From: Thioalkalivibrio paradoxus | GTDB lineage: Bacteria > Pseudomonadota > Gammaproteobacteria > Ectothiorhodospirales > Ectothiorhodospiraceae | Direction: 5' to 3' | NCBI GenBank assembly: GCA_011390565.1 | Contig: JAABSC010000001.1 | Location: 434,001-498,000, forward strand | DNA length: 64,000 nt | In this document: positions 9,599-18,957 of the stretch, one piece after another | How the letters are laid out: each line of letters begins with the position of its first letter | How positions within the stretch are numbered: position 1 is the first letter of the stretch | Notes under the pieces: generated by a model | Told to the model about the DNA's origin: nothing | The model's database searches: none | Seen by the model: only the letters and a program-made list of their open reading frames with translations | Position numbers and translations under genes: made by a program

Positions 9599-11845
9599 AT
9601 GAGGTGGTTCACCCGTTCGCGGCGGGGGTACCTGCTTCGTGTCGCCCTGAATCTAGGTCTGCTCCTGGTGCTCCTGGGGCATGCCCTGGGCGAGTACCGG
9701 CTCGATGCGATCGATCGCGTCGAGATCTGGACCTACGATCTTCGCCTGCTCGCCACTGCAAAAGTCGACCCGGACTCCCCGGTCGTGATCGTCGACATCG
9801 ATGAGCCCAGTCTGGCTGCCGTAGGTCGCTGGCCCTGGCCCCGTCACCTCGTTGCCTCCCTGCTGGATGAATTGCTCGAGCGCCAGGGGGCCGCAGTGGT
9901 GGCGTTCGACGTGGTTTTCGCGGAGCCGGACGAGAGCAGTGGTTTGCCCGTGCTGGAGCGATTGGCCACGGATGCGTTTCGGGATCAACCCGATTTCCTG
10001 GGCGTGCTGGAGGAACTGCGGCCAACGCTGGACCACGATGCTCGATTTGCCGCGGCGCTTCGGGACCGCCCCGTTCTGCTGGGATACTATTTCAGCGGTG
10101 GGGCGGATGCCGTTCGGGTGGGGCAGCTTCCCGAGCCGCTGTTTCGGGAAGAGGATTTCGGCGGTCGCCGGATACCGGTGGTTCGTGGTGACGGCTACGG
10201 GGCGAACATTCCGGAACTGCAGCAGGCGGCATCGGGAGCCGGGCATTTCACCCCGCTTTTCGATGTCGACGGCATTACGCGCAGGGTTCCGCTCCTGATC
10301 GAGTTCGACGGTGGGTACTACGAGTCACTGTCGCTCGCCGCGGCCCGGCTCTATCTCGGGGGTGCCGTTCCTCGACCGGTCTTCGGTGAGGCCGGCGCCG
10401 GAGACTACTTCGCGCTCGAGGCCTTGAACGTCGCGGGCCGCAGCATCCCGGTGGACAGGTTTGGTGCTGCGCTGGTCCCCTATTCGGGGCCTCAGGGAAG
10501 TTACCGCTACATATCGGTTACCGAGGTCCTTCAGGGAGCACTCCCCGCCGGGTCGCTCGCCGGGAAGATCGTACTGATCGGAACCTCGGCCACCGGTCTG
10601 ATGGATCTTCGCGCCACGCCCGTCGGCAATGCGTACCCGGGCGTCGAGATTCACGCGAATCTCGTTCACGGGATCATCAGTGAGTCGATCCTGTACGAAC
10701 CGGCCTATCTGGAAGGCCTCGAAATACTCGCGGTCGTGATCGTCGGCGGGCTGCTGATGTTCCTGATGCCGAAGCTGGGTCCCGCAGTCGCACTGATCAC
10801 CGTGGCGGGTCTCACGCTGGCCCTGTTTGCCGGGGGGCTTTACCTCTGGCAGCAGCACCTCGTGGTCATGCCGATGGCGCTGCTGCTGCTGACGGTTCTG
10901 GGGATGTACCTTCTCGACACCATCTATGCGCTTTTCGTCGAGAACCGTGCCAGATCCCGGGTGTCGGCCCTGTTCGGGCAGTACGTTCCGCCGAGGGTGG
11001 TCGATGCCCTGGCGGACAACCCGGAGGCCGCTTCGATGGAGGGCGAAAGCCGGGAGATGAGTGTGCTGTTTTCGGACGTGCGCGACTTCACCCGCATTTC
11101 GGAAGGCCTTCCGGCCAACCAACTTTCCGCGCTGATGAACGACTACCTCTCGGTGATGACCCGGGCCATCCAGTCGGAAAATGGCACAGTGGACAAATAC
11201 ATCGGCGACGCGATCATGGCCTTCTGGGGTGCGCCCCTACCGCAGCAGGATCATGCGGCACGCTCCGTGCGCACGGCACTGGCGATGCAGGAGGCGGCCA
11301 ACGGCTTGCGCGAGGTCTATGCCGGTCGAGGCTGGCCTTTGTTGCACGTGGGCATCGGGATCAACACCGGTGTCATGAGTGTCGGGAACATGGGCTCGGA
11401 ATTCCGGCGGGCCTATACGGTCCTCGGTGACGCGGTGAATCTGGCTTCGCGTCTGGAGATGCTCACGAAGCATTACGGGGTGGGTATCATCGTGAGCGAG
11501 GGCACGCGGGCGGAAACGGAAGCGGCGTTCCATTATCGTGAACTGGACAGGATCCTGGTGCGCGGAAAGGAGCACGCGGTGAGCATTCACCAGCCCGTGG
11601 CGGTGCGGTCGGCACCCGATGCGCGTTTGTCGGGAGAAATGGCGGAGCGCTGCCTGCTCTATGCCGAGATGCTTCAGGCATACCGGGACCGTGACTGGGA
11701 TCGGGCCGAGCGTGCCTTGGATCGTCTCGGGAAGCGGGACGAGTCCGACGGGCTCATCCGGTGTTTTCGGGATCGTATCGATCGTTTCCGCGCGGCCCCG
11801 CCACCAGACGACTGGACGGGCGTCTATCGCTTCGAAACGAAATGA
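9599..11845 (+). CDS. CHASE2-domain class III adenylate cyclase, membrane-bound
   Basis: This inner-membrane sensor enzyme is predicted to make cAMP from ATP as a dimer. It has an N-terminal TM (about 13-31), a periplasmic CHASE2 domain (about 35-350), three closely spaced TMs (about 365-440) and a cytoplasmic class III cyclase domain (about 485-660). All catalytic positions are visible: metal-binding Asp493 (FSDVRDF) and Asp537 (YIGDAIMAFW), purine-selecting Lys533 and Thr607 (AYTVLGD), and transition-state Asn614 and Arg618. The Lys/Thr pair is typical of class IIIb adenylate rather than guanylate cyclases. About 90 residues after the domain show no recognised motif. The gene follows the FecR-TolC gene; FecR proteins are common partners of CHASE2 cyclases. 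The Shine-Dalgarno is weak. Confidence 0.93.
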   Translation: MRWFTRSRRGYLLRVALNLGLLLVLLGHALGEYRLDAIDRVEIWTYDLRLLATAKVDPDSPVVIVDIDEPSLAAVGRWPWPRHLVASLLDELLERQGAAVVAFDVVFAEPDESSGLPVLERLATDAFRDQPDFLGVLEELRPTLDHDARFAAALRDRPVLLGYYFSGGADAVRVGQLPEPLFREEDFGGRRIPVVRGDGYGANIPELQQAASGAGHFTPLFDVDGITRRVPLLIEFDGGYYESLSLAAARLYLGGAVPRPVFGEAGAGDYFALEALNVAGRSIPVDRFGAALVPYSGPQGSYRYISVTEVLQGALPAGSLAGKIVLIGTSATGLMDLRATPVGNAYPGVEIHANLVHGIISESILYEPAYLEGLEILAVVIVGGLLMFLMPKLGPAVALITVAGLTLALFAGGLYLWQQHLVVMPMALLLLTVLGMYLLDTIYALFVENRARSRVSALFGQYVPPRVVDALADNPEAASMEGESREMSVLFSDVRDFTRISEGLPANQLSALMNDYLSVMTRAIQSENGTVDKYIGDAIMAFWGAPLPQQDHAARSVRTALAMQEAANGLREVYAGRGWPLLHVGIGINTGVMSVGNMGSEFRRAYTVLGDAVNLASRLEMLTKHYGVGIIVSEGTRAETEAAFHYRELDRILVRGKEHAVSIHQPVAVRSAPDARLSGEMAERCLLYAEMLQAYRDRDWDRAERALDRLGKRDESDGLIRCFRDRIDRFRAAPPPDDWTGVYRFETK

Positions 11846-11968
11846 CTTCTCGAATCGATGGGTTTGTCCCGTGGAGCTGGCGCGGAAGACGCGGAATCGA
11901 TACAGGCGGGACAGACGGACCTCCTGGCGTTATCCTTCAGCCTGATTTGGCTTTTTGCGGCGTAGCCC

Positions 11969-13075
11969 ATGGATCAATTCAGCCATATGCGTTCGCTGAT
12001 GGAACGGTTCCCCCCGCTGGCAGCGCTACCCAAGATTTCCCGTGACCGTTTGGCCACCGCCGCCCAGCTTGTGAGCGTGCCTGCCGGACAGTGGGTGTTT
12101 CGTGGCAAGGAGGATCGCGGAGACCGCCATTTCCTGCTCTCCGGCCGTGTTCGGTTGGCGCGGACAAACGGGGAGACGCACACGATCGCAGCCGGCCAGC
12201 CGGAGGCCGGTGCGGCGCTTGAGGGCGATCTTCCCCGGGAATGGGAGTGCCGCGCACTCGAGCCCGTTCAGGTCATCCGGGTTCCCGCCGACCTCATTTA
12301 TGTCGTGCTGAGCCGACCCCGTGGAGTGGTTGGCTTCACCGTGCGCGAGATCGGGGACGCGGAAGGCGGTGACCATGATGAGGGGTCGGATTGGATGGAG
12401 ACCCTGCTGGAGACGCCTTTCTTTCGCGATATTCCACCGGACAGTATTTTCAATCTGCTGCAGCGGTTTGAACCCATGCCGGTGAGCGCAGGGCAGAAGA
12501 TCATTCAGCAGGGCGACGATGGCCGGTATTTTTACGTCCTGAGCCGTGGGCGTGCGGAGGTGGTTCGGGAGCACCCGAATGGCCAGGAGGTGCGGCTCGC
12601 CGAGCGCGTTCCCGGTGAGGGATTCGGGGAGGAGGCGTTGATATCGGGAGCACGTCGCAATGCGACCGTCCGGATGATGACGGACGGTGAGGTGCAGAAG
12701 CTCCAAGCCCGGGATTTCGACGAGTTGCTCCGGGGGCCGGTGGTGGTCAGCCGAGAAGCAGGGGATGCGGCTGCGCTGATCGCGGCGAAGAAGGGCATCT
12801 GGATGGATGTCCGTCTGAGCGACGAATTCCAGCGCGACGGGTTGTCCGGAACGGTCAATCTGCCGCTACCGCTGCTGCGCAGCCGTCTCCATATTCTCGC
12901 GAAGGATCGTCCGGTTGTGGCCTTCTGTGATACCGGAAGCCGCAGTGCGGTGGCTGTCTACCTGATGCGTGAACGTGGTATCGAAGCGTGGCTGCTGGAA
13001 GGCGGTGTGCAGGCTCTGCGGCTCTACCGGCAGGAGGCTGACCGTGATGCCGTCCCTCCGGCGGCATCTTCCTGA
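11969..13075 (+). CDS. Cyclic-nucleotide-binding (two domains) / rhodanese protein
   Basis: This is a 368-aa cytoplasmic protein without a DNA-binding domain, so it is not a Crp/Fnr regulator. Residues about 20-115 form a degenerate cNMP-binding fold lacking the phosphate-binding cassette. Residues about 145-262 form an intact one (FGEEAL at 219-224 and Arg230 in RRNATV). Residues about 265-360 are a rhodanese domain with the active-site loop FCDTGSRSA, catalytic Cys320. Rhodaneses carry sulfane sulfur as a Cys-persulfide. I infer a sulfurtransferase or persulfide sensor gated by cyclic nucleotide, with the cyclase 123 bp upstream as the likely source. Cyclase and this gene are co-directional. 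The actual sulfur substrate cannot be told from sequence. Confidence 0.9.
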   Translation: MDQFSHMRSLMERFPPLAALPKISRDRLATAAQLVSVPAGQWVFRGKEDRGDRHFLLSGRVRLARTNGETHTIAAGQPEAGAALEGDLPREWECRALEPVQVIRVPADLIYVVLSRPRGVVGFTVREIGDAEGGDHDEGSDWMETLLETPFFRDIPPDSIFNLLQRFEPMPVSAGQKIIQQGDDGRYFYVLSRGRAEVVREHPNGQEVRLAERVPGEGFGEEALISGARRNATVRMMTDGEVQKLQARDFDELLRGPVVVSREAGDAAALIAAKKGIWMDVRLSDEFQRDGLSGTVNLPLPLLRSRLHILAKDRPVVAFCDTGSRSAVAVYLMRERGIEAWLLEGGVQALRLYRQEADRDAVPPAASS

Positions 13076-13152
13076 CCGGTGGGTCTGGCCCGGCCGGTGC
13101 GGATCCGGATGAACGGTAAATCGTCAGGTTCGTCGCAGCGCCGGTCGCCGCT

Positions 13153-13161
13153 TGCTAAACT
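13153..13161 (+). promoter_or_regulatory. Extended -10 element, probable ssb promoter
   Basis: TGC-TAAACT matches an extended -10 box about 40 bp upstream of the ssb start. No good -35 hexamer is present at the usual distance, which is tolerated by extended -10 promoters. Confidence 0.45.
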
Positions 13162-13199
13162 AGCCGCCTTTTCCAGCGAGCGAACGACAAGGAGCAGCC

Positions 13200-13667
13200 A
13201 TGGCCCGCGGAGTGAACAAGGTAATTCTGCTCGGCAATCTCGGTGCCGACCCTGAAAAGCGTGAGACGCCGTCAGGGATGACCATCACCAACCTGCGTCT
13301 TGCGACCAGCGAACAATGGACGGACAAGCAGTCCGGTGAGAAACGGGAGAACACGGAATGGCATCGGGTCGTGCTGTTCGGTCGCCTGGGTGAGATCGCC
13401 GCCCAGTACCTGAGCAAGGGATCCCAGGTGTATATCGAAGGCCGGATTCAGACGCGAAAGTGGCAGGGCCAGGACGGCCAGGACCGCTACACGACCGAAA
13501 TCGTGGCGAGCGAGATGCAGCTGGTGGGCGGACGCGGCGGGTCGGGTGGCGGCGATTCCGGTGGTGGCCGTCACGAAGGAGGGTCCGAACCGTCCTGGGA
13601 CGATCGCGGCAGTTCCGGATCGTCGTCCGGTGGGCGCGGAATTCAGGACGATGACGTACCCTTCTAG
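13200..13667 (+). CDS. ssb: Single-stranded DNA-binding protein
   Basis: SSB coats single-stranded DNA as a homotetramer and recruits replication and repair enzymes. The 155-aa protein has the OB fold ([42 protein letters not shown]), a flexible Gly/Ser-rich linker (about 115-148) and the acidic C-terminal tip DDDVPF that binds partner proteins. A clear Shine-Dalgarno (AAGGAG) precedes the ATG. In many gammaproteobacteria ssb lies next to uvrA (directly in E. coli, one MFS gene away in Pseudomonas). Here the accessory block 4249-13075 intervenes. Its last codons overlap the probable start of miaB. Confidence 0.97.
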   Translation: MARGVNKVILLGNLGADPEKRETPSGMTITNLRLATSEQWTDKQSGEKRENTEWHRVVLFGRLGEIAAQYLSKGSQVYIEGRIQTRKWQGQDGQDRYTTEIVASEMQLVGGRGGSGGGDSGGGRHEGGSEPSWDDRGSSGSSSGGRGIQDDDVPF

Positions 13668-15081
13668 CGCGCGGACGGTTCCCGCAATCCGGCCGGCACC
13701 GGGGGTGCGAAAGGTCTTCATCCAGACCCACGGCTGCCAGATGAACGAGTACGATTCCGGGCGCATGCTCGATACGTTGCGCGCGTTGTATGGCGCAGAA
13801 CGTACCGAGGATCCGGAGGCTGCGGATCTGCTTCTGTTGAACACCTGCTCGATCCGCGAGAAGGCGCAGGAGAAGGTCTTCTCGTTGTTGGGTCGCTGGC
13901 GGGAACTGAAGGAGCGGCGGCCGGAGATTCTCATTGGGGTCGGGGGTTGCGTGGCGAGTCAGGAGGGCGCTGCGTTGCGCGAGCGCGCGCCGTTCGTGGA
14001 TCTGGTGTTCGGTCCGCAGACGCTGCACCGTCTTCCCGAGCTGATTCAGCAGGTCCGGCGTGGCGGGACCCCGGTGGTCGACGTCAGTTTTCCCGAGATC
14101 GAAAAGTTCGATCGCCTGCCCGAGCCGCGTGCCGAGGGCGGGAGCGCCTTCGTTTCGGTGATGGAGGGTTGCAGCAAGTACTGCAGCTTCTGCGTGGTTC
14201 CCTATACCCGAGGCGAGGAAATCAGCCGGCCCTTCGACGACGTGATCGCCGAGGTTGCGGGCCTGGCGGCGCAGGGGGTGAAGGAAATCAACCTTCTGGG
14301 ACAGAACGTCAACGCGTATCGCGGGCCGATGCACGATGGTGATATGGCCGATCTCGCGTTGTTGCTCCATTATGTGGCCGCAGTCGATGGCATCGAGCGC
14401 GTCCGCTTCACGACGTCGCATCCGGTGGAATTCTCGGCTCGGCTGATCGAGGCGTACGCCGATGAGCCCAAACTGGTCAGCCACCTGCATCTGCCCGTAC
14501 AGAGTGGTTCCGACCGCATCCTGGCCATGATGAAGCGCGGTCACACCGTGCTCGAATACAAATCCAAGATCCGGCGCCTGCGGGAGCTGCGACCGGATCT
14601 CGACCTCTCATCGGACTTCATCGTCGGCTTTCCGGGGGAAACCGAGGACGATCACGCCGCGACCCTGCAACTCGTGGAAGAGCTGAACTTCGATTTCTCC
14701 TTCAGTTTCATCTACAGCGCCCGTCCAGGGACGCCTGCCGCCGGATTGCCCGATGATGTGCCCATGGCGACCAAGAAGCGACGCCTGCGGGAGCTTCAGT
14801 CGTTGCTCGAGGCGCAGGGCCAGGCGCGCAACCAGGCCATGACAGGCAGCGTGCAGCGGGCACTGGTGGAGGGGCGCTCCCGCCGGGACCCGTCCCGGCT
14901 CGCGGCACGCACCGCCAACAACCGGGTCGTCAATTTCGACGGTGCGCCCGAGTTGACGGGTACGATGGTCGACCTGTTGATTACCGAGGCACAGCCGCAT
15001 TCCTTGCGTGGCATGTTGTTGGGGAGCGGCACGGAAACGGGGCCGGGTCCGTTACAGGCGTATGCCGCAGAACCGCGCTGA
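13651..15081 (+). CDS. miaB: MiaB, tRNA-2-methylthio-N6-dimethylallyladenosine synthase
   Basis: MiaB is a radical-SAM methylthiotransferase that thiomethylates i6A37 of tRNAs reading UNN codons. It has the N-terminal cluster cysteines ([22 protein letters not shown]), the radical-SAM motif CSKYCSFC and a C-terminal TRAM domain. The ATG at 13651 overlaps the end of ssb by 17 bp and gives 476 aa. A GTG at 13705 ([18 protein letters not shown]) gives 458 aa and aligns better with the E. coli start, so the first 18 residues are uncertain. It heads the conserved miaB-ybeZ-ybeY-ybeX-lnt series and overlaps ybeZ by 20 bp. Confidence 0.95.
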   Translation: MTYPSSARTVPAIRPAPGVRKVFIQTHGCQMNEYDSGRMLDTLRALYGAERTEDPEAADLLLLNTCSIREKAQEKVFSLLGRWRELKERRPEILIGVGGCVASQEGAALRERAPFVDLVFGPQTLHRLPELIQQVRRGGTPVVDVSFPEIEKFDRLPEPRAEGGSAFVSVMEGCSKYCSFCVVPYTRGEEISRPFDDVIAEVAGLAAQGVKEINLLGQNVNAYRGPMHDGDMADLALLLHYVAAVDGIERVRFTTSHPVEFSARLIEAYADEPKLVSHLHLPVQSGSDRILAMMKRGHTVLEYKSKIRRLRELRPDLDLSSDFIVGFPGETEDDHAATLQLVEELNFDFSFSFIYSARPGTPAAGLPDDVPMATKKRRLRELQSLLEAQGQARNQAMTGSVQRALVEGRSRRDPSRLAARTANNRVVNFDGAPELTGTMVDLLITEAQPHSLRGMLLGSGTETGPGPLQAYAAEPR

Positions 15082-16030
15082 TTTCACGGTAGACCCCGCG
15101 GACCAGGAGACGCTTGCGCGTCTGTCGGGTCCACTGGATTCTCATCTGCGACTCATCGAGTCCCGGCTTGGCGTTCACGTGCACAATCGTGGGGCCCGGT
15201 TCAACCTGACGGGACCCAACGAAGCGGTCCGCGCGGCCGAAGCGCTGATCCGGGAACTGCACGGCATGGCTCGGGCCGAGCCGATCAGTCTGGAACAGGT
15301 TCACGCATCGTTGCAGGCGGCCCATCTCGACGAGCCCGATGACGCGACGACGCGCGAACCCGTTCTGCGACTGAAGCGGGCGGTCATCCGAGGACGGGGG
15401 CCCCGACAGAATCACTATCTCGACGCGATCGCGCATCACGACCTGAACTTCGGGATCGGTCCGGCGGGTACCGGAAAAACCTATCTGGCCGTTGCGGCAG
15501 CCGTGGAGGCTCTGGAGCAGGATCGGATCGGAAGGCTGGTGCTGGTGCGCCCCGCGGTGGAAGCCGGCGAGCGGCTGGGGTTCCTGCCGGGGGATCTGGC
15601 ACAGAAGATCGACCCCTATCTGCGCCCCATGTATGACGCTTTGTACGAATTGCTGGGTTTCGACCAGGTCGCACGCTTGATGGAACGCCAGGTGATCGAG
15701 GTGGCGCCGCTCGCCTACATGCGAGGACGCACGCTGAACGAGTCGTTCATCATCCTCGATGAAGCGCAGAACACCACGGCGGAGCAGATGAAGATGTTTC
15801 TGACCCGTATCGGTTTCGGGTCCACCGCGGTCGTCAACGGCGACATCACCCAGGTGGACCTGCCGCGGGGGCAGTTGTCGGGGCTGCGCCACGCAGCGAG
15901 GATCCTCGATGGAGTCGACGGGGTCAGCATCACCCGATTCCTGGCCGAGGACGTGGTGCGTCATCCGCTGGTCCAGCGCATCGTCGAGGCCTATGCGCTC
16001 CACGGGGACCCGGCGGGATCCGATGCTTGA
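15062..16030 (+). CDS. ybeZ: PhoH-like ATPase YbeZ
   Basis: YbeZ is a PhoH-family P-loop ATPase that partners the endoribonuclease YbeY in rRNA maturation and quality control. An N-terminal KH-like region ([17 protein letters not shown]) precedes the PhoH domain with Walker [12 protein letters not shown] and Walker [10 protein letters not shown]. The start chosen is the ATG at 15062 ([11 protein letters not shown]), within the end of miaB, giving 322 aa as usual for the family. The upstream in-frame start at 15008 would add 18 residues of miaB-overlapping sequence. The last codons overlap the ATG of ybeY. Confidence 0.95.
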   Translation: MPQNRADFTVDPADQETLARLSGPLDSHLRLIESRLGVHVHNRGARFNLTGPNEAVRAAEALIRELHGMARAEPISLEQVHASLQAAHLDEPDDATTREPVLRLKRAVIRGRGPRQNHYLDAIAHHDLNFGIGPAGTGKTYLAVAAAVEALEQDRIGRLVLVRPAVEAGERLGFLPGDLAQKIDPYLRPMYDALYELLGFDQVARLMERQVIEVAPLAYMRGRTLNESFIILDEAQNTTAEQMKMFLTRIGFGSTAVVNGDITQVDLPRGQLSGLRHAARILDGVDGVSITRFLAEDVVRHPLVQRIVEAYALHGDPAGSDA

Positions 16031-16475
16031 CGCGCGGGTCCAGTACGGGCTGTCGCGCACAGGGTGGCCGGGCCCCGGCCCACTGCACCGGGCTGCCCAG
16101 GCCGCCTGGCGCGATTCGGGCTCCGCGCACGTCACCCTTCGGCTGGTGGATCTGGAGGAGGGGCAGCGGCTGAATCGGGAATTCCGCGGCAAGCCTGTCG
16201 CCACCAACGTTCTGTCCTTCCCTGCGCCCCCGCCGGTCCCGCCCGGGTTCTCCGCCAGTACGTATCTGGGCGATATCGTGCTCTGTGCGCCTGTGCTGGC
16301 CACCGAGGCTTGTGAACAACGCAAGTCCCTGCGGGCTCATTTTGCGCACATGGTGGTCCATGGCATGCTGCACCTGCAGGGCATGGATCATCAGGAGCCG
16401 ACCGAGGCCGAAGCGATGGAGGCGATCGAGCGTGAAATTCTTGCCGGGCTGGGATTTGCGGATCCGTATGCCTAG
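16023..16475 (+). CDS. ybeY: YbeY, endoribonuclease / rRNA maturation factor
   Basis: YbeY is a single-strand-specific zinc endoribonuclease needed for 16S rRNA 3'-end maturation and 70S quality control. The 150-aa protein has the family arginine loop (NREFRGKPVATNVLSFP) and the metal site HMVVHGMLHLQGMDH, giving three His ligands (H-x3-H-x5-H). Its ATG at 16023 overlaps the last codons of ybeZ, consistent with translational coupling. ybeX follows after 44 bp. Confidence 0.95.
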   Translation: MLDARVQYGLSRTGWPGPGPLHRAAQAAWRDSGSAHVTLRLVDLEEGQRLNREFRGKPVATNVLSFPAPPPVPPGFSASTYLGDIVLCAPVLATEACEQRKSLRAHFAHMVVHGMLHLQGMDHQEPTEAEAMEAIEREILAGLGFADPYA

Positions 16476-16519
16476 ATTCCCTGTTCAAGGCGCAACCCCG
16501 AGGTCTTCACGGCTTTCCC

Positions 16520-17398
16520 ATGTCTGATACGGCAAGATCCGAAGGCCCTCCCTTACGTGGTTTGCTCGAACGTCTCGGTTCGATGCTTTCGTCGGAACCG
16601 CGGGACCGCGAACAGCTGCTCGAACTTCTGCGCGGCGCCCACGCCCGGGACCTGATCGATCCCGAGGCGCTGGCGATGCTCGAGGGCGTGCTCCATGTCG
16701 CCGAAATGCAGGTCCGGGACATCATGGTGCCACGGGCGCAGATGGACGTCGTGCGCCGGGATGCCAGTCTTGCGGAGATTCTCCCGGACCTGGTTTCATC
16801 CGCGCATTCGCGGATCCCGGTCATTGTCGACAGCCGGGACGAGGTCGCGGGTATCCTGCTTGCGAAGGACCTGCTGCGATTCTTCACGGGCACGCAGGAG
16901 GAAGCGTTCGACATGCAGGAAATCCTGCGCCCTGCCGTGTTTGTTCCCGAGAGCAAGCGGCTGAATGTGCTGCTCAAGGAATTCCGCCTCAGTCGGAACC
17001 ACATGGCGATCGTGGTCGACGAGTACGGGGGCGTGTCGGGACTGGTCACGATCGAGGACGTGCTGGAACAGATTGTCGGCGAGATCGAAGACGAACACGA
17101 CGTCGATGACTACCTCACGCAGATCATGCAACACCCCGGTGACCGGTATACCATCAAGGCGTTGACCCCGATCGAGGAGTTCAACACCTACTTCGGGACC
17201 GCGTACGACGAGGAGGACTTCGACACGCTGGGCGGTCTTCTTCTGTCGCAGTTCGGTCACGTGCCGCGTCGGGGTGAGAGCGTCGCGTTCGATGGCTTGC
17301 AGTTCCGGGTGTTGCGGGCTGATAACCGCCGCCTTCACCTGGTGGAAATGCGTCGGGTTGCGGCCGCACCCGACGGTAGCAGTACCGCGGATTCCTGA
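16520..17398 (+). CDS. ybeX: CorC/YbeX, CBS-pair and transporter-associated domain protein
   Basis: This soluble 292-aa protein of the CorC/HlyC family has been linked to magnesium/cobalt efflux and, as YbeX, to ribosome metabolism alongside YbeY/YbeZ. It has a CBS pair (about 70-190; MVPRAQMDVVRRDA, RIPVIVD, MAIVVDEYGGVSGLVTIEDV) and a C-terminal CorC_HlyC domain (about 205-285; PIEEFNTYFGTAYDEEDFDT). It has no TM segment. The ATG at 16520 follows a short spacer after ybeY, and lnt starts 8 bp after its stop. Confidence 0.92.
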   Translation: MSDTARSEGPPLRGLLERLGSMLSSEPRDREQLLELLRGAHARDLIDPEALAMLEGVLHVAEMQVRDIMVPRAQMDVVRRDASLAEILPDLVSSAHSRIPVIVDSRDEVAGILLAKDLLRFFTGTQEEAFDMQEILRPAVFVPESKRLNVLLKEFRLSRNHMAIVVDEYGGVSGLVTIEDVLEQIVGEIEDEHDVDDYLTQIMQHPGDRYTIKALTPIEEFNTYFGTAYDEEDFDTLGGLLLSQFGHVPRRGESVAFDGLQFRVLRADNRRLHLVEMRRVAAAPDGSSTADS

Positions 17399-17406
17399 GC
17401 GCTCCG

Positions 17407-18942
17407 ATGCGTGTAGCCGAAGCTCCTCCGGCGGCGGCCCGCGCGCCGGAGCCATTGCTTCGATGGGCGGGTCGCGCGCTGACGGGCTGGCGCGCGACCG
17501 CGGTCTCGCTGGTGGCCGGTGGACTCCTCGTGCTGGCTTTCGCTCCTTTCGACCTGTACCTGCTGGCGCCCTCGGCACTCGCTCTATGGTTCGCGCTCCT
17601 GCGCGGATGTGAGCCCGGTACCTCCTTTCGCCATGGCTACGCTTTCGGTTTGGGGTTCTTCGGATTCGGCGTGACGTGGGTCTTCAACAGCCTGTTGATC
17701 TTCGGACAGGCGCCCTGGGTCGTCGCGACGCTGATCACCGGTGCATTCGTGCTTCTCCTGGCGGTCTATCCCGCGGTGCTGGCGTGGTCTGCGGCGCGGG
17801 TTGCCGGAAACGGCGGGCTGTTGGCCTGGTTGTCGGCGCTGGCCGGGGGGTATGTGCTCCTGGAGGTTCTGCGTGGCTGGCTGTTGTCCGGGTTCCCGTG
17901 GCTTCTGCTGGGTCATGTGTTGCTGGACAGCCCGGTCCGATCCTGGATTCCACTGGGTGGTGAGGCGGCCGCGGGGCTCTGGGTCACGATGCTCGCCGCG
18001 GCGCTGGTGCTTCTGCTTGCACGGCGACTGATCGCCGCTTTGGTGCTGATTGCCACGCTGCTGGGCGGGTCCGCGGTGATCGCATCCTGGAACTGGGTGG
18101 AGCCTTCCGGGCCACCATTGCGGGTGGCGGTCGTACAGGGAAACATCGATCAGGGCCGCAAGTGGCAGGACGACGGCATCCAGCATGCGTTGGCCACCTA
18201 TTCGAGCCTGAGTCTTCCGGCTGCGGGTGTCGACCTGCTGGTCTGGCCCGAGACGGCGATCCCCGCGTTCTACGCCGAGGTCTACGCCGAACTGGACGCG
18301 CTCTCCGAGCGTCTGGAACTCGAGGGCACGGAGCTGGTGACGGGCATCTTCGATTTCGACCCGGTCGATCGGGCGATGTACAACAGTATTCGCCACCTTC
18401 CGAGCGGGGGCGTCTATGACAAACGGCAACTCGTACCCTTTGGAGAGTACCTGCCGCTCCGACAGCGCCTCGATTGGCTCGACCGGTTGCTCGACATCCC
18501 GATGTCCGATCTGAGTGCCGGCACGGGGGACGGGAAGATGCCGATGGCCGGGCAGTTGGCCGGGCTCTCCGTCTGCTACGAAGCCGCCTATGCGCGCCGC
18601 ATTCGGGCCGCGCTGCCGGACGCGACATTCCTACTGAATGTCAGCAACGACGCCTGGTTCGGCAACACGATGGCTCCGCACCAGCATCTGCAGATCGCAC
18701 GCTTCCGGGCACTCGAAGCAGGGCGCCCGATGATTCGGGCCACCAACACGGGCATCTCGGCCCTGATTGCGGCCGATGGACGGGTAACGGCGCACAGTGA
18801 TCTGTTCGTCCGCGAGGTGTTGCAGGGCGACGTCCTGCCGCATTCGGGCGTAACGCCCGCCGTCCGCTTCGGTGCCTGGCCCGCGTTTGCCTTCTCCGCT
18901 CTGCTGCTCCTGCCGGCGTTCTGGCCACGTCGCCGTCGTTGA
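17407..18942 (+). CDS. lnt: Apolipoprotein N-acyltransferase
   Basis: Lnt adds the third acyl chain to the N-terminal Cys of lipoproteins in the inner membrane, the last step before Lol sorting. The 511-aa protein has about six N-terminal TM segments (about 30-220), a nitrilase-type periplasmic domain (about 240-485) and a final TM. The catalytic triad is complete: Glu282 (VWPETAIPAF), Lys339 (YDKRQLVPFGEYLP) and Cys390 (LSVCYEAAY). It is the last gene of the miaB-ybeZYX-lnt run and converges with the zinc-ribbon gene only 15 bp away. Confidence 0.96.
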   Translation: MRVAEAPPAAARAPEPLLRWAGRALTGWRATAVSLVAGGLLVLAFAPFDLYLLAPSALALWFALLRGCEPGTSFRHGYAFGLGFFGFGVTWVFNSLLIFGQAPWVVATLITGAFVLLLAVYPAVLAWSAARVAGNGGLLAWLSALAGGYVLLEVLRGWLLSGFPWLLLGHVLLDSPVRSWIPLGGEAAAGLWVTMLAAALVLLLARRLIAALVLIATLLGGSAVIASWNWVEPSGPPLRVAVVQGNIDQGRKWQDDGIQHALATYSSLSLPAAGVDLLVWPETAIPAFYAEVYAELDALSERLELEGTELVTGIFDFDPVDRAMYNSIRHLPSGGVYDKRQLVPFGEYLPLRQRLDWLDRLLDIPMSDLSAGTGDGKMPMAGQLAGLSVCYEAAYARRIRAALPDATFLLNVSNDAWFGNTMAPHQHLQIARFRALEAGRPMIRATNTGISALIAADGRVTAHSDLFVREVLQGDVLPHSGVTPAVRFGAWPAFAFSALLLLPAFWPRRRR

Positions 18943-18957
18943 ATCGCGCGACTATTA

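Noticed and set aside
11969..13075. Crp/Fnr-type transcription factor
   Set aside because: After the cNMP-binding domains comes a rhodanese, with no helix-turn-helix.
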